Shown one piece after another: positions 50,401-63,100 of a stretch of 64,000 nt of DNA. Within the stretch, counting starts at the first letter, position 1. Each line of letters starts with the position of its first letter. The stretch is from Buddleja alternifolia (lineage: Eukaryota > Streptophyta > Magnoliopsida > Lamiales > Scrophulariaceae). The stretch covers positions 20,714,375-20,778,374 of the forward strand of contig CM033408.1 in NCBI GenBank assembly GCA_019426215.1. The letters are read 5' to 3'. The translations under genes were made by a program, and so were the position numbers. The notes under the pieces were generated by a model, which was not told where the DNA came from, searched no databases, and saw only the letters and a list, made by a program, of their open reading frames with translations.

Positions 50401-51334
50401 TGGTCATCTCCCCTCTACTTATCTGTTTGCTTCTTGCCATCACCTGCAAATCATTGCAAAAGTGAACTCCACATCCGGTGTCCAACACCCAAGAAGCATC
50501 ATTAACTGATAAGTTAACTTCAACATAAAACATACCATTCATTGGTTCAGTGCAATTACGCTTCCAATGTCCCTTTTTACCACAATTGAAGCACGCATCA
50601 TGATCGGTACCCTTAGCCTTTTTTACACCACCTTTGCCTTTCAACTGTTTTTTCTTGTTGTTGTTCTTCTTCCCCTTATTCTTATTGGCCTTACGGCCCT
50701 TAGAACGGGATGAGGAACCAACAAGCAGTACCGGCTTATCTTTCTTGATGGTGGCATCTGCACTCTTAAACATGTTCAACAACTCGGGTAATGAAGCCTC
50801 AAGTTGATTCATGTTGTAGTTGATGACAAATTGGTCAAACGACTTCGGAAGGGACTGTAGCACAAGGTCAACAGAAAGCTCGGTCTCAAATTTTACGCCA
50901 AGATCAGAAAGCTTATTAATAAGACTGATCATACGTAAAACATGATTATCGACCGAAGATTCCTCATGTAGACGAGCACGGAATAGCTCTTTAGAGATTG
51001 CGAATCTCTCCCTCGTAGTTCGAGTGCCATAGAGCTCCTCCAGACTTTTGATAATATCCTTGGAGATGGTCACATGCTCAAATTGCTTTTGAAGCTCATT
51101 AGTCATAGAAGCCATCATGATACATCTCACTTGGATATTATCATCAGTCCACTTATCAAAAGCGGCACGTTCATCATCAGTGCTTGTGCGAGTTACGCGA
51201 GGCAAAGGCGTATCTAATACGCTATCCTTGCGCTCACTTTGAAGTACAATTTTAAGGTTTCGATACCAATCGGCGTAGTTGGGACCGACAAGTCTATTTG
51301 AATCTAAGATTGTTGAAAATGGATTTTTGGCCAT
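47467..51334 (-). pseudogene. Copia gag-pol polyprotein, lightly disrupted
   Basis: The start MAKNPFSTILD at 51334 is preferred over the upstream in-frame ATG at 51370. Gag has LEELYGTRTT and a Lys-rich stretch before the CCHC knuckle CFNCGKKGHWKRNC. Protease has WVLDTGC. Integrase has the HHCC region ending CESCLKGKM and the DDE residues in HTDVCGP, RSDRGGEY and LNGVSERRNR. Reverse transcriptase has KWIYKQKV, WQMDVKTAFLNG and the catalytic YVDD near 48440. RNase H has DSTTEAEYIA and the final NIADPFTKPL. Lesions are a TAG at 48638-48640 after LYMEQP, frame changes near 47880-47905 and a TGA at 47710-47712. Total length of about 1290 codons is normal for copia. Confidence 0.92.
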
Positions 51335-52653
51335 TTTGTTAACTACAAAATAAATAGCGAGGCAAAACAATTAGCATTCAATATGTATCTTGTCCACATA
51401 TAATTCGGTCTTTAATCGTACGTGTCTCCCACTATTTTATCAAATTCCATAACCCTCTTCTATGGATATTCGAGGAGATATACGGGTCTCCCTAGTGGGC
51501 TCTAGATCCATAAGCGACTCTTCATATGCCCCGAGAACACGAGCCCATATGATAAATCCGTATGGTAGGCTTCCCGGCCTTCTATATCGACATATAGTTC
51601 TCAAGATATTTTGCCTCATCTTTCCCATATACCCCGAGAACACGAGCCCATATGGTTGTAAACGTTAAGTCAAGCCCATCAAATATTCATGGTCAATCGA
51701 CCGGACTAGTGTGCCCCACGACTCATGGACGACACCTAGACAAATCGATCCCACGAGCATCTCTATGCTTAGTGGTGGTCACAGCCTAATCCACTTGACG
51801 CCACCCCACGACTCATGGACGGCGGGCCAAGCTTCATGGCATTTCTCATGCTACCACTTATGATGGAAGGCGTGGACAATAGAACTTCATTCAATTTCCA
51901 TATAAACTTAATATTTCTTGGATTTACTTGAAACAAACCAAGCGAGGGGTTTCAACATGCAAGGTCTCATCAAGATAAGGATTATCTTTAATTATGTGAT
52001 CATGCATTCCAAGTAGCATATAAGAAAACATAATATAAGACATCCACAAAGCGGTAAACAAATATGGATGATTGTGGGGCCCTAAGCGATCCACCCGAGC
52101 CACCGGTGAATCTAAGGCAATCTAGGGTACTAAATTAAAATAGGCCCTATCTATTACATAAGCTTCCAACGGCATACATAATCTTCAATAATGGTCCATC
52201 ATCTTCGTCTCCATCTTCGATTACAATAAAATGAAAAAGAAAGTGCGAAAATAAAATATACAACCAAATTAAAATAGAGGCCAATAATAATTACAACCCA
52301 ATTGAATAATCTAAGGCTCGACCCACAATCCATCCATTATGCAAATCAACCATCAAGTGTATGAAGATGACACGCAAAGCATTAATTAATCATAAGCCCA
52401 TCACATAGTTGAAACAATCATAACTTTGGGATTTATACGTTTTGAGGAAAAACCGAGTTTTTCTAGTTTTCAAAAATTCCAAACTTTTAAATAACTCAAA
52501 AACGCGTGGAAGTTGATTCCAAAATCAAGAAATGGGCAAAGGTAGGAGTCCTTGAAGGCCCGGGTCGTGTGTACCACACCACGTCAAGATGGTCCAACCA
52601 TCAAGCACATGGTGTGCATACGCACACCCGTGTACGCTGCCTAGCAACGCACC

Positions 52654-52699
52654 GTGCGCTGCCGAGCAGCGCACACACTGTCCAGCAGCTGCTGGACAG
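52654..52699 (-). other. Two adjacent perfect palindromes in the copia leader
   Basis: GTGCGCTGC (52654-52662) and GCAGCGCAC (52666-52674) form a perfect 9-base hairpin with a 3-base loop. Four bases further CTGTCCAGCAG and CTGCTGGACAG abut as a perfect 22-bp palindrome (52678-52699). They lie about 410-450 nt into the transcript leader after the primer-binding site and about 1.3 kb before gag. Confidence 0.85.
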
Positions 52700-53106
52700 T
52701 TTCTCGACCATGTTCGAGACAACCAAGGGGTGGAATCGGCCATGGTCAGCCCCGTCTTGACCCCCGCCAAGTTTCCTTTGACGGTTGGCAATGATTCGCG
52801 ATATTGAGTCCTACTAAATGAGCACACCCTTATGCGCACAAAGCCTTCGGCCAGGTGAGCACAAAGTCTCGTAGCTTGGGTTCAATATCAACGGTCCTCG
52901 CCCGGGTTTCGACCTTCCCTTTTAGTGTCTCTTAATTTTCAATCGTTTTTAAAAAAAACAAAATCTCCAAGATTTTAAGAAAAACGATGACAAATCCCAA
53001 GCTATTATTAAATCAACAAATGTAACATATAGATTTAAGCAACCGGTTAAAATACTACATGAAACGGAAAGCAAAAACATGCAAAGTTTTTAATGTGCAT
53101 AACTCG

Positions 53107-53119
53107 GGCTCTGATACCA
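53107..53119 (-). promoter_or_regulatory. Primer-binding site of the - strand copia (initiator tRNA-Met)
   Basis: TGGTATCAGAGCC on the sense strand, one base after the 5' LTR, is the standard copia site complementary to the 3' end of initiator methionine tRNA. Confidence 0.93.
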
Positions 53120-53120
53120 C

Positions 53121-55262
53121 TGTGAGGATCGGTATGCCCCCACAAGCGATGCCGGCGCAACGGAAGGAATAAAGTATATAAAACACATATATATCGGCAT
53201 CCCAAGCTAGGGGGTCAAAGTAATGCACAACAAAAACTAATACGAGTAAAGGGGTTTTAAACCGATTACAAGATTTGGGGTTTTATTAAAGTGAGGGTGT
53301 ACAACCACAACACAAGGAAAACCACACCAAAAACTTTGGCTCTCATTTTCGAATCCTCACCTCAACATGGAGGGGTTCGAATCAAACCACCATAAGCTCC
53401 TAAAGAAAGAAGCCTCTACAAGGACACACCTCAAGTAAGTTCATACCTTAAGCAAAAGATTGGCTAGATATATGCTCTAAGGAAATGAAGTCTATGTAGT
53501 GAAAGGTGGAAGACAAGAAGAGTTACTAAAAGAAATATCTATGGAAGATAATCTTTTACAACTAATCTTCAAGAAGAAGTTCTATAGAAGAAAGTCTTCA
53601 AGAATCACAAGAGAAGCTAGAAAAATCTAAAGATGAAGAACTAAGCTCTAAGCTTTTTTTTCTTTTTAAGTTTTCATCAAGTTTTAAATGAGAGCAAGAA
53701 CACCTCCTTTTATAGCCACCAATTTTCGGCCATATGGTGTTAGGTGGAGTAGAAGACTTGTTTTTATTCACCTACCACCTCATTCTCACCTACCATTGCA
53801 TTCTCAACTACCACCACATGTGTAAGAGAATATTTTTCATTTTCTTCTTCATTTAAAAAACATTACAAGTCAAACTTTGACTAGCTTTGAATTTCACTCT
53901 TGTGACTTCATTTTATTAAGTCCAACTTAATTAAAATGACTCCCAAGTCTTCCAAGACTTGTTAATTAAATAATCTTCATGATTAATTAATAGTAAAATT
54001 AGTAGCTTAAATATATTCCCGGATAATAATAATTTCCGTTAATGATTAATCTCCAAGATTAATTAATAGAAAAATTATTTTCCCAAGCCTACTAATTAAA
54101 ATGTCTTCCACTTAATTAATTAATCTCATTAATCAATTTCACTTTAATCCTAAACCGGATTAATATTCACATAGCAATTGAACTTTCTTGAGTAAGTGTG
54201 TAACCCCATTGTAGGTTCGTTCATGTACTAGTAGTAGGAACACAACCCCGTTGTGCCTTTGCAATTTTCATTGCTAGATTTAATTACTCCAAGTATTTTA
54301 ATCCGACCAAGAATTAATTACCGATTAATTCATGGTTCCTACAAATCAAGGTTAGTACTAGCCACGCGCCAAGAAGACCTAGCCAAGAACGATTATTAGG
54401 TGACCTTTCCGCATTACGATTTTCGCATAAGTAAAATCCTTCCATCAAATATCCCGATCGAATCTAGGACTTGGATGTCAGTCGAAATCCCAGTAACTCG
54501 ATTCTATGTATATCGATCTAAGTGACATTGACCAATTTATCAATCAAGCGAGGAAACACTGCTCCTCTTTATTAATACTACTCCGGCCGGAGGTTCCCAT
54601 GGTGAATACACTGTGAAGTACATAGGATATGCACCGATGCTAATGATCAGTGACGGATTCTTTCTTGGCACTTGCGTGCCTCCGTACATAACCAGACTGG
54701 ACCCAATATGCCCCACTTTATGACTCACCTGGAATCGTGTGACAAAGCTAAGTACAGTGGGCGATGCAGGAGACGACCAATGGTGCCTCAAGTCATGAGG
54801 ACCAATCTTATGCCTACGTAACCGAGGAGATTCCAAATTCGACATTGACTCCAATATGGAATCTCGGCGGGGTTGTTCAGTTTACTCGATCCCAACGAGA
54901 ACCCACATACATGCACTGATGTACACCGTATCAGTATCCATGGAATAGGATACACTCTCCAAGAGTGTGCATTGTACGTGCAAGTCTTTACGAGTCATTG
55001 ATATCCCTTTCTCAATGATTCTATGACTTGGAACATCTTTAAGACCACAACCTTAGAGACGTATTCCATGATTGGCATCCCCGATACCAAACACATCTCA
55101 TAGGTTAAGAGTGATCTAGGAGACTTTATCTAATTGCATAGAACGATAAGATAAAGAAGAAAATGCCATTTATTAAATTACTTGACAAGATACAATATAA
55201 GACTGTTTAAAGAGTCGGCTACTACGCCCTACAAATGGCGCACCGGGCACCTAACTCTTTCA
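53121..55262 (-). repeat. 5' LTR of the - strand copia
   Basis: This is the second copy of the 2142-bp LTR. It ends (sense strand) in CCTCACA where the other copy ends CCTAACA. The two copies are otherwise co-linear. Confidence 0.93.
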
Positions 55263-56241
55263 GCCTGGGCGCCGATGTACACGCTTTTCAAGCTATAAAG
55301 GCTAAATTTCAGCATTGGACAAGGGGGTTCGGTTTTTAGGCCCTTTTGGGGCTAAAAATAGCCATCTAAATCATATTTTGGAGGATAAGAAGGAGGAAGG
55401 GCAAGGAATTGAAGCTTCCAACTTGATTTCATCATCAACCAAGTGTATTAGGGAGTTTTCCATTACTTTCATTATATATTTGTCTATGAATATATACATG
55501 TTTGCTTTAGATATTCTTGTACCGTTGATTATGAACTAGATCTATAAGACTAAGGCCATGTGAAGGCCTATTTGTGAAGTATCTATATAATATTTGTTTG
55601 TTTGAATCAATTCATGTGTTGCTATGTGTTGTGAATTTGTATTTGTTCTACGTACATGTGCTTGATCACCATGTGTTCGATGAATTGCCTAGGTGAATAT
55701 TTTGAGAGAAAATTGATCTAGGGTGCATGAAATTCACATCATAACCTGCAACCAATGAGGAATTGCCCTAGACATAGGTAAACATTCCCGGGTGAAGTCG
55801 TTCGATTTATATCGAGGAAACTCTAGTTTGTTAATGCATGCTTAGTGGTTAGATTTCCGGGTAGAAATACTTAGGAAACCATCATTTAAGTACAGGAGTC
55901 TATCACGAGACATCGGTTATTCTTTACTTTAGGAGCTTTCACCATAGGAATATAAGTCTAATGATTCAATAAGATTCTTAATAAGGATACAGATCAAATT
56001 GAGCCTCGCATGCGCCTTAGTCACTCTTCATATTTGAGTTTCAATCGTTTGCTCATTTTTGTTCTTGTTCTTTGCACTTTTATTTGAATTTACTCTTACT
56101 TTAATTGTTTACTTCATTACGAATCTTAAACTAAAATTCAAGTCTCCGTGGTTCGACAACCCGGACTTTTTGTCCATTTATTACTACACACGACTAGTGC
56201 ACTTGCTACCAAGCACGTTAGCTTTTAGCGTGTCAAGTTTT

Positions 56242-56253
56242 TGGCGCCGTTGC
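56242..56253 (+). promoter_or_regulatory. Primer-binding site of the gypsy element (tRNA-Asp type)
   Basis: TGGCGCCGTTGC six bases after the LTR end matches the first 12 bases of the site used by Athila-like gypsy elements, complementary to the 3' end of tRNA-Asp. The following AAAATAT departs from the usual CGGGG. Confidence 0.85.
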
Positions 56254-56270
56254 AAAATATCATACAAGCT

Positions 56271-57815
56271 ATGCAACCACCAGTGCCTCTTGCATCCATT
56301 CGTAGTAGTCAACCACGACGGGTTCACCCTATTCAAAGACCTGTGATTATTCCGGAATTCACCACACCAAATTTCCAAGTTCCACCTCACCTACTCACCA
56401 TGGTTCAGAACAACCCATTTTATGGGGATCCAGGCGAATCACCATATGGTCACATGGAAAACTTTGACAACATCCTCTCAACCATACAACTCCATCCAAG
56501 AGATCTCGACTCTCTTTGCTTTCGATTCTTCTAGCTTTCCCTTAAGGATAAGGGAACCACTTGGTATAAGTCTCTTCTCCCACAATCCATCACGACTTGG
56601 GAAAAGCTTACGGATTTGTTTCTGGATAAATTCTCTCCACCATCAAAGGTAAATGAGCTCCGAAGTGAAATAAGGGGATTTAAGCAGAAAACGAATGAGT
56701 CATTGGCGAATGCATGGGCAAGGTACATGTTTATGCTTAGAAAATGCTCATCACATAATGACTCTCTATGCGATCTTGTGCAATATTTTTACGATGGGGT
56801 TCGATCGAGGGTTAGGCATCGACTCAATGCTGGAGCTGGTGGTGATTTATTGGGACTAGATGATCGGACTGCGTGGAGAACACTTAAGCAATTGGCGCAA
56901 GAGGATGAGTGGTACCCTGAGGATGATGATGAAGAAATTTTCCCTAAAAAGGTTACGAGTGTTAAAGCGGTTGAGGAAATTGGCAATTTTGAGGAAGACT
57001 CGAAAGGGCAAGGAAATCATCAACAAGACCAAGTGAGAATTCCTACTCCGGAGGAACAACTTGACAACACCATTGGAGAGCTCCGCCTTATGATGAAAGA
57101 TGTATGGCGGGAAATGAAGGAGATGAATCATCAACTCAAGCAACTATCGAGCGACATCTCTGAGAAAGCACTGGGGGCACTAGTGTGTGACACTGAAGAG
57201 AATTTGAAGGAGGAATGCAACACCGTGACGTTCAATGAAAGAAAGTTGAAAAATTCGAAAGCAGATTCCAACAACGATGAGCATTCGACTCCTATCCTTT
57301 CTGAGGCTGTTGATATTCCTTTGCCTTCTTCCTTAGCCATAGGTAAATCGGTATTTGATGCAGATGATGGTAAGTTGTCAATGAATATAGAAGATGATAT
57401 GGTTAATTTCAATAACTATGTGGTTTTTGAGCATCCACTTGATTTGGATTTGAATTTACACATTGATGCTTTTGATCCTTTTAGTGTTGAGCACTTTCAG
57501 GAAAAACGATCCAATAATCTTCTACATCCATACATCATGGAGCTGAAATATGTCAAGGTGATTGGTGAAGAAAAACGAGAAGTTATCTCTAACTTGGAAG
57601 AGAGTCCACACCACCATTGGAAGCATGGAGAAGAAAGAGTAATCGAGGTGTTGAGGGACAATGGAAAAATTCATGAGTGGATGATTGCTCGGTCACAACA
57701 TAGGGTATTTTTCACAAAGAATCGGCCAATCTTCTTTCCAAATGACCAAAGAGTGAACCGAAACATGAGAATGGATTGGAGAACAAATAAGGCATTCATA
57801 CGGAAACCGCCTTGA
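56271..57815 (+). pseudogene. Gypsy gag protein, one nonsense codon
   Basis: A single frame of 515 codons from ATG at 56271 (MQPPVPLAS) is interrupted only by a TAG at 56532-56534 inside the retrotransposon-gag domain (DLDSLCFRFF before LSLKDKGTTWYKSL). The domain continues LTDLFLDKFSPP, RSEIRGFKQ, ESLANAWARYMFML and LVQYFYDG. The C-terminal half is acidic and ends IFFPNDQRVNRN and a short basic tail. There is no CCHC knuckle and no protease motif. About 30 bases after the stop comes the AAACAAGCGCTTCTTGGGAG tract, followed by GCAACCCAAG, that I associate with Athila-like elements. Confidence 0.85.
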
Positions 57816-59477
57816 AATAACTCGGTAAAGTCAAGCTAGTGACTTTAAACAAGCGCTTCTTGGGAGGCAACCCAAGTTTGTAAGTTTTCTTTTCTTTTTG
57901 CTTTCGTTTTTGTCATGTTTAGTTCGTTTCTTTATGTTGTGTTCAAGCATGCACTTTTGGCATGTATGTTTTCTTATGCTTGATGGTTTGAAGAGTTGAA
58001 GTGTTAGATATGATGCACATTTGGACCCCATGTTTAGAGATGCTTATTTTACTCGAAAGGAGGAAAAGCTTCGTAAGGATGCATTGGAAGTTTAAGGATG
58101 TTTTTCAACATCCTTGGTTGTAAGTGTTCTTTTACCGTTGTGTATGCTTGTTATAACAACATTAGGGACAATGTTGGATTTAATTTTGGGGGTACAAGAG
58201 TGCTTATTTCGAACATTGAAAATGCAATCCTAATGTTTTGCTTGAGTTTAGGGGAAAGTTTGTTTGTTATCATATTTATATGCTTCTTTGTTGAGAAAAT
58301 CAAGTATAAAAAAAAAAAATTAGTCCTTCCAATTGATGCATTGAAATTGATAAACTTGGAAAAATGGCATGATTTCTTAAAATAAATTGAATTTAATGGA
58401 ACATATATATCTTTGAAATTGCTCGTGGAGACCCTAGATGAGAATTGATTTCCTTATATGATTCACAATGCACATAAATCGAGGGTAGAGGAGTTGAGAG
58501 GATACCCATCTTGAGACACTTAAGGAAGTTTTCCCGGAAATATTAACTTAGATTTCTCATAAGGATATAAGTTGAGTAGTAATTTTGTATGCTAAACAAA
58601 GAATTAAAAAGGTTGAATTTTGGTATGACCAAAAGTGGTCAAGCTAATATGTACTGGAGGTGAAAAGTTTTATACCTATATACTGTACTATTATGCTAAT
58701 TTGAGCTAAGCTCAAGCCAAAAACAAGTGAATTGTTTAAAAGATCTAGTTTTATTTCGCGGCCTTTGACACTCGAGTGATTAAATCCTTAGGAGTGTCTC
58801 TACACTTAATGCCCCAAAACTATCTAGTTTGGGAGTCATTGATCTAAAGCTTATTACATGGGTGCCATAGAAAGCCTAATGGAATAAAACATTGCACATG
58901 ATCTAGCCTTAATGAATTTAATGGAAGTTTCATACGAATTGAAAGTTGAATGTTCGAGATAATGAAATTTAAACGGCTATGAGATTTTCTATGATTCTTA
59001 TGCTTTGTGTTTGATCAAAAGTTGATAGATATGGGATTAATGTCCAAAATTTGGTAAGGATGCTTCTCGACTATGATGCCTTAGATTTATTTTGCACTAC
59101 ACCCTAGGGAGTCTTTTTGAGTATTGGTGTCACATGAGCAAAAGTAGTTGATATGTATACAAATTTGTGAGCTTTAAAACGTTGATTTTATGCCATTCAC
59201 TCTTGTTAATTATGTTGAGATGTATTGATTTGGTTGGGATTGAAAATTTGCTAGATTTTGTGGGTATATCATATGCAAACCCTCACGAGACTATAACTCG
59301 TTCTTTGAGGTAACTTAAAGGTTCAAAGGCTTGTTGCACCTTGCTAAGTGCAACCGTTTACTCCACGAAAGTGAGTTAGGTAGTTTTTTTTTTCTTTTCT
59401 TTTCTTTGTTTCTTCCCTTGGTTGATGATACTGATCTTGCCTTATAGCTCTTATTGCTCGAGGTCGAGCAATTGATA
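57816..59477 (+). other. Non-coding 3' region of the gypsy element
   Basis: About 1.66 kb between gag and the polypurine tract with no open frame that resembles a known retrotransposon domain. In complete relatives protease, reverse transcriptase and integrase would precede such a tail. Confidence 0.6.
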
Positions 59478-59479
59478 AG

Positions 59480-59489
59480 TTTGGGGGAG
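59480..59489 (+). promoter_or_regulatory. Polypurine tract of the gypsy element
   Basis: AATTGATAAGTTTGGGGGAG at 59470-59489 contains the G-rich purine tract that should directly precede the 3' LTR. What follows is TCA and then the target duplication GTAAC. Confidence 0.85.
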
Positions 59490-60114
59490 TCAGTAACTGC
59501 CATATATAAAGATTTGAAGTCCGAGTTAAAGTTTTAAAACTTTTGGTATTTTCAGAGTGTAATGCACGCACCTGATGGTACATTGACACGTACACAAACA
59601 CGTGCTAGCTCTGAACCATTATTTTGAATTTTTTTTTATTACCCGCCAATTTGATGTGATAGAGACGTGTGAATAAAGTTCAAAATAGACTTTTGAGTCT
59701 ATCCATTACATCATGAAGCATGTAAAATTTATGTATGAATTTTATAAACAATTTTATATTAAGCGTTGAATGGAATAAGTTTAACGCTTAACATATACCA
59801 CTTGTTGTACCTATTGTAAGAATTTATGTTGACGCTTGAGATCAAAGTCCTTTTATGTTTGAGCGTCCAACATACTATGTATAAATAATACTGAGTGTTG
59901 ATGATCTATGCATATGAACGTTTTTTATCATTGGCGCGTACAACTAGGTTCAAGTTCAATTTTAAGGTTCCCCCTAAATTTGATAACTTGTAACAACTTT
60001 TTAAAAATATTTTGGACATACATAGAATGAATTCCCCCTAAATTATATGTCTAATAAAATCTGATGCATAATGATTAAGCATTTAAATCAATCATACCTA
60101 GTTCACTTCTTAAA

Positions 60115-63100
60115 GTGAGAAAGCGTTGTTCATTGAGAGCTTTGGTGAAGATATCTGCCAGTTGTTTGTCAGTTCCAATAAAGTGCATGGAGATATCTTT
60201 CTTTTGAACATGGTCACAAAGAAAATGGTATCTAATGTCAATATGTTTGGTTTAGGAATGAAGAACAAGGTTTTGAGTCATGGCTAGGGCGCTTTGATTA
60301 TCACAATGAATGGGGATTGGACCTAGGATTATTTCATAATCTCTAAGTTGTTACCTCATCCATAACATTTGTGCACAACAATCTTGCAGCTACATACTCG
60401 GCTTCAGCTGTAGAGGTGGCTATTGATTGTTGTTTTTTCTATGCCATGAAACTAACCTATCACTTAGAAATTGACATGTACCACTAGTACTCTTTCGATC
60501 TATTTTGCAACCTGCAAAATCTGCATCTGAATAACCAATTAGTTCAAAAGGAGAATCCATTGGATACCATAAGCCCACATTTTGTGTGCCTTTTAGGTAT
60601 TCAAGGATCTTTTTGGCAGCAATTAAGTGTGACTCTCTAGGATCAGCTTGAAAGCATACACACATGCATACCGAAAACATAATATCAGTTCTACTAGCGG
60701 TAAGATAAAGAAGTGATCCAATGATACCTCTATAGTTAGTGATATCAATTTTCTTCCCACTTTCATCTTGATCTAACATAAGAGTTTGGCTCATTGGAAT
60801 TTTTGAAGATGATGCATTTTCCATACCAAATTTCCTAATCATATCTCTTGTATATTTAGCTTGGTTAATAAATATGCCATTAGGGAGTTGTTTAACTTGT
60901 AAACCTAAGAACAAAGTTAATTCGCCCATCATGCTCATTTCAAATTGATCTTGCATCATTTTCGAAAATTTCTCGCACAATCGCTTATTAGTAGAACCAA
61001 ATATAACATCATCAACATAAATTTGGACTAAGAGAATATCTTCATTATGGGTAATTTTAAATAACGTTGTATCAACGCTGCCTTTTGAAAAGTCTTTACC
61101 AATAAGAAAAATAGAGAGAGTATTATACCATGTTCGGGGTGCTTGCTTAAGCCCATAAACTGCTTTATCTAGCTTGTAAACCATACCCTTACCATGGCTG
61201 TTGATGAATCCTGGTGGTTGCTCCACATATACCTCTTCTTGGAGTTTACCATTCAGGAAGACACTCTTCACATCCATCTAATACACCGTAAACTTGTTGA
61301 ACATTGCATAAGCTAGAAATATGCGGATTGCTTCAAGACGGGCGACAGGAGTATATGTCTCATCAAAATCAATGCCCTATTCTTAGTAATAACCTTGAGC
61401 AACAAGTCTGGACTTGTTCCTTATCACAATGCCATTCTCATCCATCTTGTTTCTATAGACCTATCTAATTCCAATAACTCCTTGGTGAGTTGGCCTTGGT
61501 ACTAGCATCCAAACCTTACTACGCTCAAACTGATTAAGCTCTTCTTGCATGGCTTTAGTCCAACTAGGATCACATAACGCTTCATCCACTTTCTTTGGTT
61601 CCATTTGAGATAGAAACCTTGCGAACATGGCCCCATTAAATGTAGTAGCCCTAGTCCTAACAGGCGCTTCAATATCTCCAATAATCTACTCAGGTGGATG
61701 ATCACGTAACCATAGTCTATCAGGCTGGAAAGGGTTAAGAGGTTAAACGGGCGCTTGATTCACTTGCTCAGATTGATTCTCCTCTTGCATAGGCGCTTCA
61801 TGTTCACAGACCCTTGTTTTGCTCTTGATGATCACTCATTTCATGATCATCAGCATATCTTGCATTGTTATCCGAAATAACCTCACGAGTAATCTTAGGA
61901 GGTGGCACTAAGATCTCATCATCGTCGTCACTATCATCATCAATGGTAATCTTAGACGCTTGATGACATAGATCTTCAACTCCTACATCATTCATATTAA
62001 CCTTACTCGGTTCTTGGTTAGCATCCACAAAAACAACATGAATAGATTCCTCAACCTTCGATTTGATCTTGTTTAGGATGCAAAAATTCTTTCCATTCTT
62101 GGCGTAGCCTAGAAAGATTCCCTCATCCACTTTAGGATCAAATGTCTTTAGGCTTTGGGATCCATTATTATGGATAAAACATTTAGAACCAAAGACGTGA
62201 AAGTATGAAATATTTGGCTTACGTCCCTTCCATAGTTCATATGGAGTTTTCCCATGCTGTTTGTTGATCATGCACCGGTTTTGAGTGTAACAAGCAGTGT
62301 TGATCTCTTCGTCCCAAAACCTAGTCCTTGAGCGTTCTATTCCTGCGCTCTCAGCAACACCATTCTGTTGGGGAGTTCTGGGAGCTGAATACTCATGATG
62401 TATTCCATTCTTTGCACAAAACTTCTCAACAATCTTGTTAGTAAACTCAGTTCCGTGATCGCTTCTTATTCTTGCAACCTTATGATTTTTCAATGTTTGA
62501 AGTTGCCGAATAAGCATAGTTAACTTGTCACATGTCTCATCTTTGGATGAAAGAAATTCCACCCATTTATATCGAGAGAAATCATCTACTATCACCAAAG
62601 TGTACTTTTTACCGCTCACACTGATCGTTTGAATAGGTCCAAATAGATCCATGTGAAGCAGTTCAAGTATTCTAGAGGTAGATAGATGAGGCTTTCTCTT
62701 GAAGATGATGTAACTTGTTTTCCCATTTGTCAAGCGTCATAAAGGCGATCCTTGTGAAATGGTCCATATGGTAATCCCTCTACAAGATTTAGATTTATAA
62801 ACAGAGAGATTGTCTTAAAGTTGAGGTGATTCATTTTTCTATGCCATAACCAACCCATTTTAGATTCACTTTTAGCAACAAAACACGTTGAGTTGTTATT
62901 AACTGTTGAACCCCAATCTACCAATTACACGTTGTTTGTTCTTTTACCGTTCAACTTAGTAGATTTACTCTTAGATCCTTTTATATAGCAACAGTCGCTT
63001 GAGAACTTGACTTCAAAGTCTTTATCACAAAATTGACTTATGTTTAATAAATCATGCTTAAGACCCTCAACGAAATAAACATCACTTATCATGATGTTCC

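Larger units (their letters stand above)
45311..55262 (-). mobile_element. Full-length young copia element with 2142-bp LTRs
   Basis: Direct LTRs at 45311-47452 and 53121-55262 align at a constant offset of 7810 without indels. By eye I count about 28 substitutions in 2142 bp (about 1.3%). The flanking GCCTG (45306-45310 and 55263-55267) is a perfect 5-bp target duplication. On the - strand the order is 5' LTR, primer-binding site, a 1.77-kb leader, gag-pol, polypurine tract, 3' LTR. It is inserted in the 5' LTR of the gypsy element. The pol frame has a few lesions, so this copy itself is probably not autonomous. Confidence 0.95.
44835..59492 (+). mobile_element. Gag-only Ty3/gypsy element, 5' LTR split by a copia, 3' LTR missing
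   Basis: The 5' LTR starts TGATAAGAGGTG at 44835, is interrupted by the copia at 45311-55262, resumes at 55268 and ends GTGTCA at 56235, giving 1444 bp without the insert. The tRNA-Asp-type primer-binding site TGGCGCCGTTGC follows at 56242. One gag frame is followed by about 1.66 kb of non-coding DNA and the polypurine tract TTTGGGGGAG at 59480-59489. There is no protease, reverse transcriptase or integrase. GTAAC flanks both sides (44830-44834 and 59493-59497). Between the polypurine tract and the right GTAAC only TCA remains, so the 3' LTR body is absent. The architecture fits terminal-repeat gag-only elements that depend on an Athila-like partner; the lineage is inferred. Confidence 0.8.

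Noticed and set aside
52506..52839. Open frames on both strands in the copia leader
   Set aside because: The region is a GC-rich non-coding leader with palindromes. No frame begins near gag or shows a domain.
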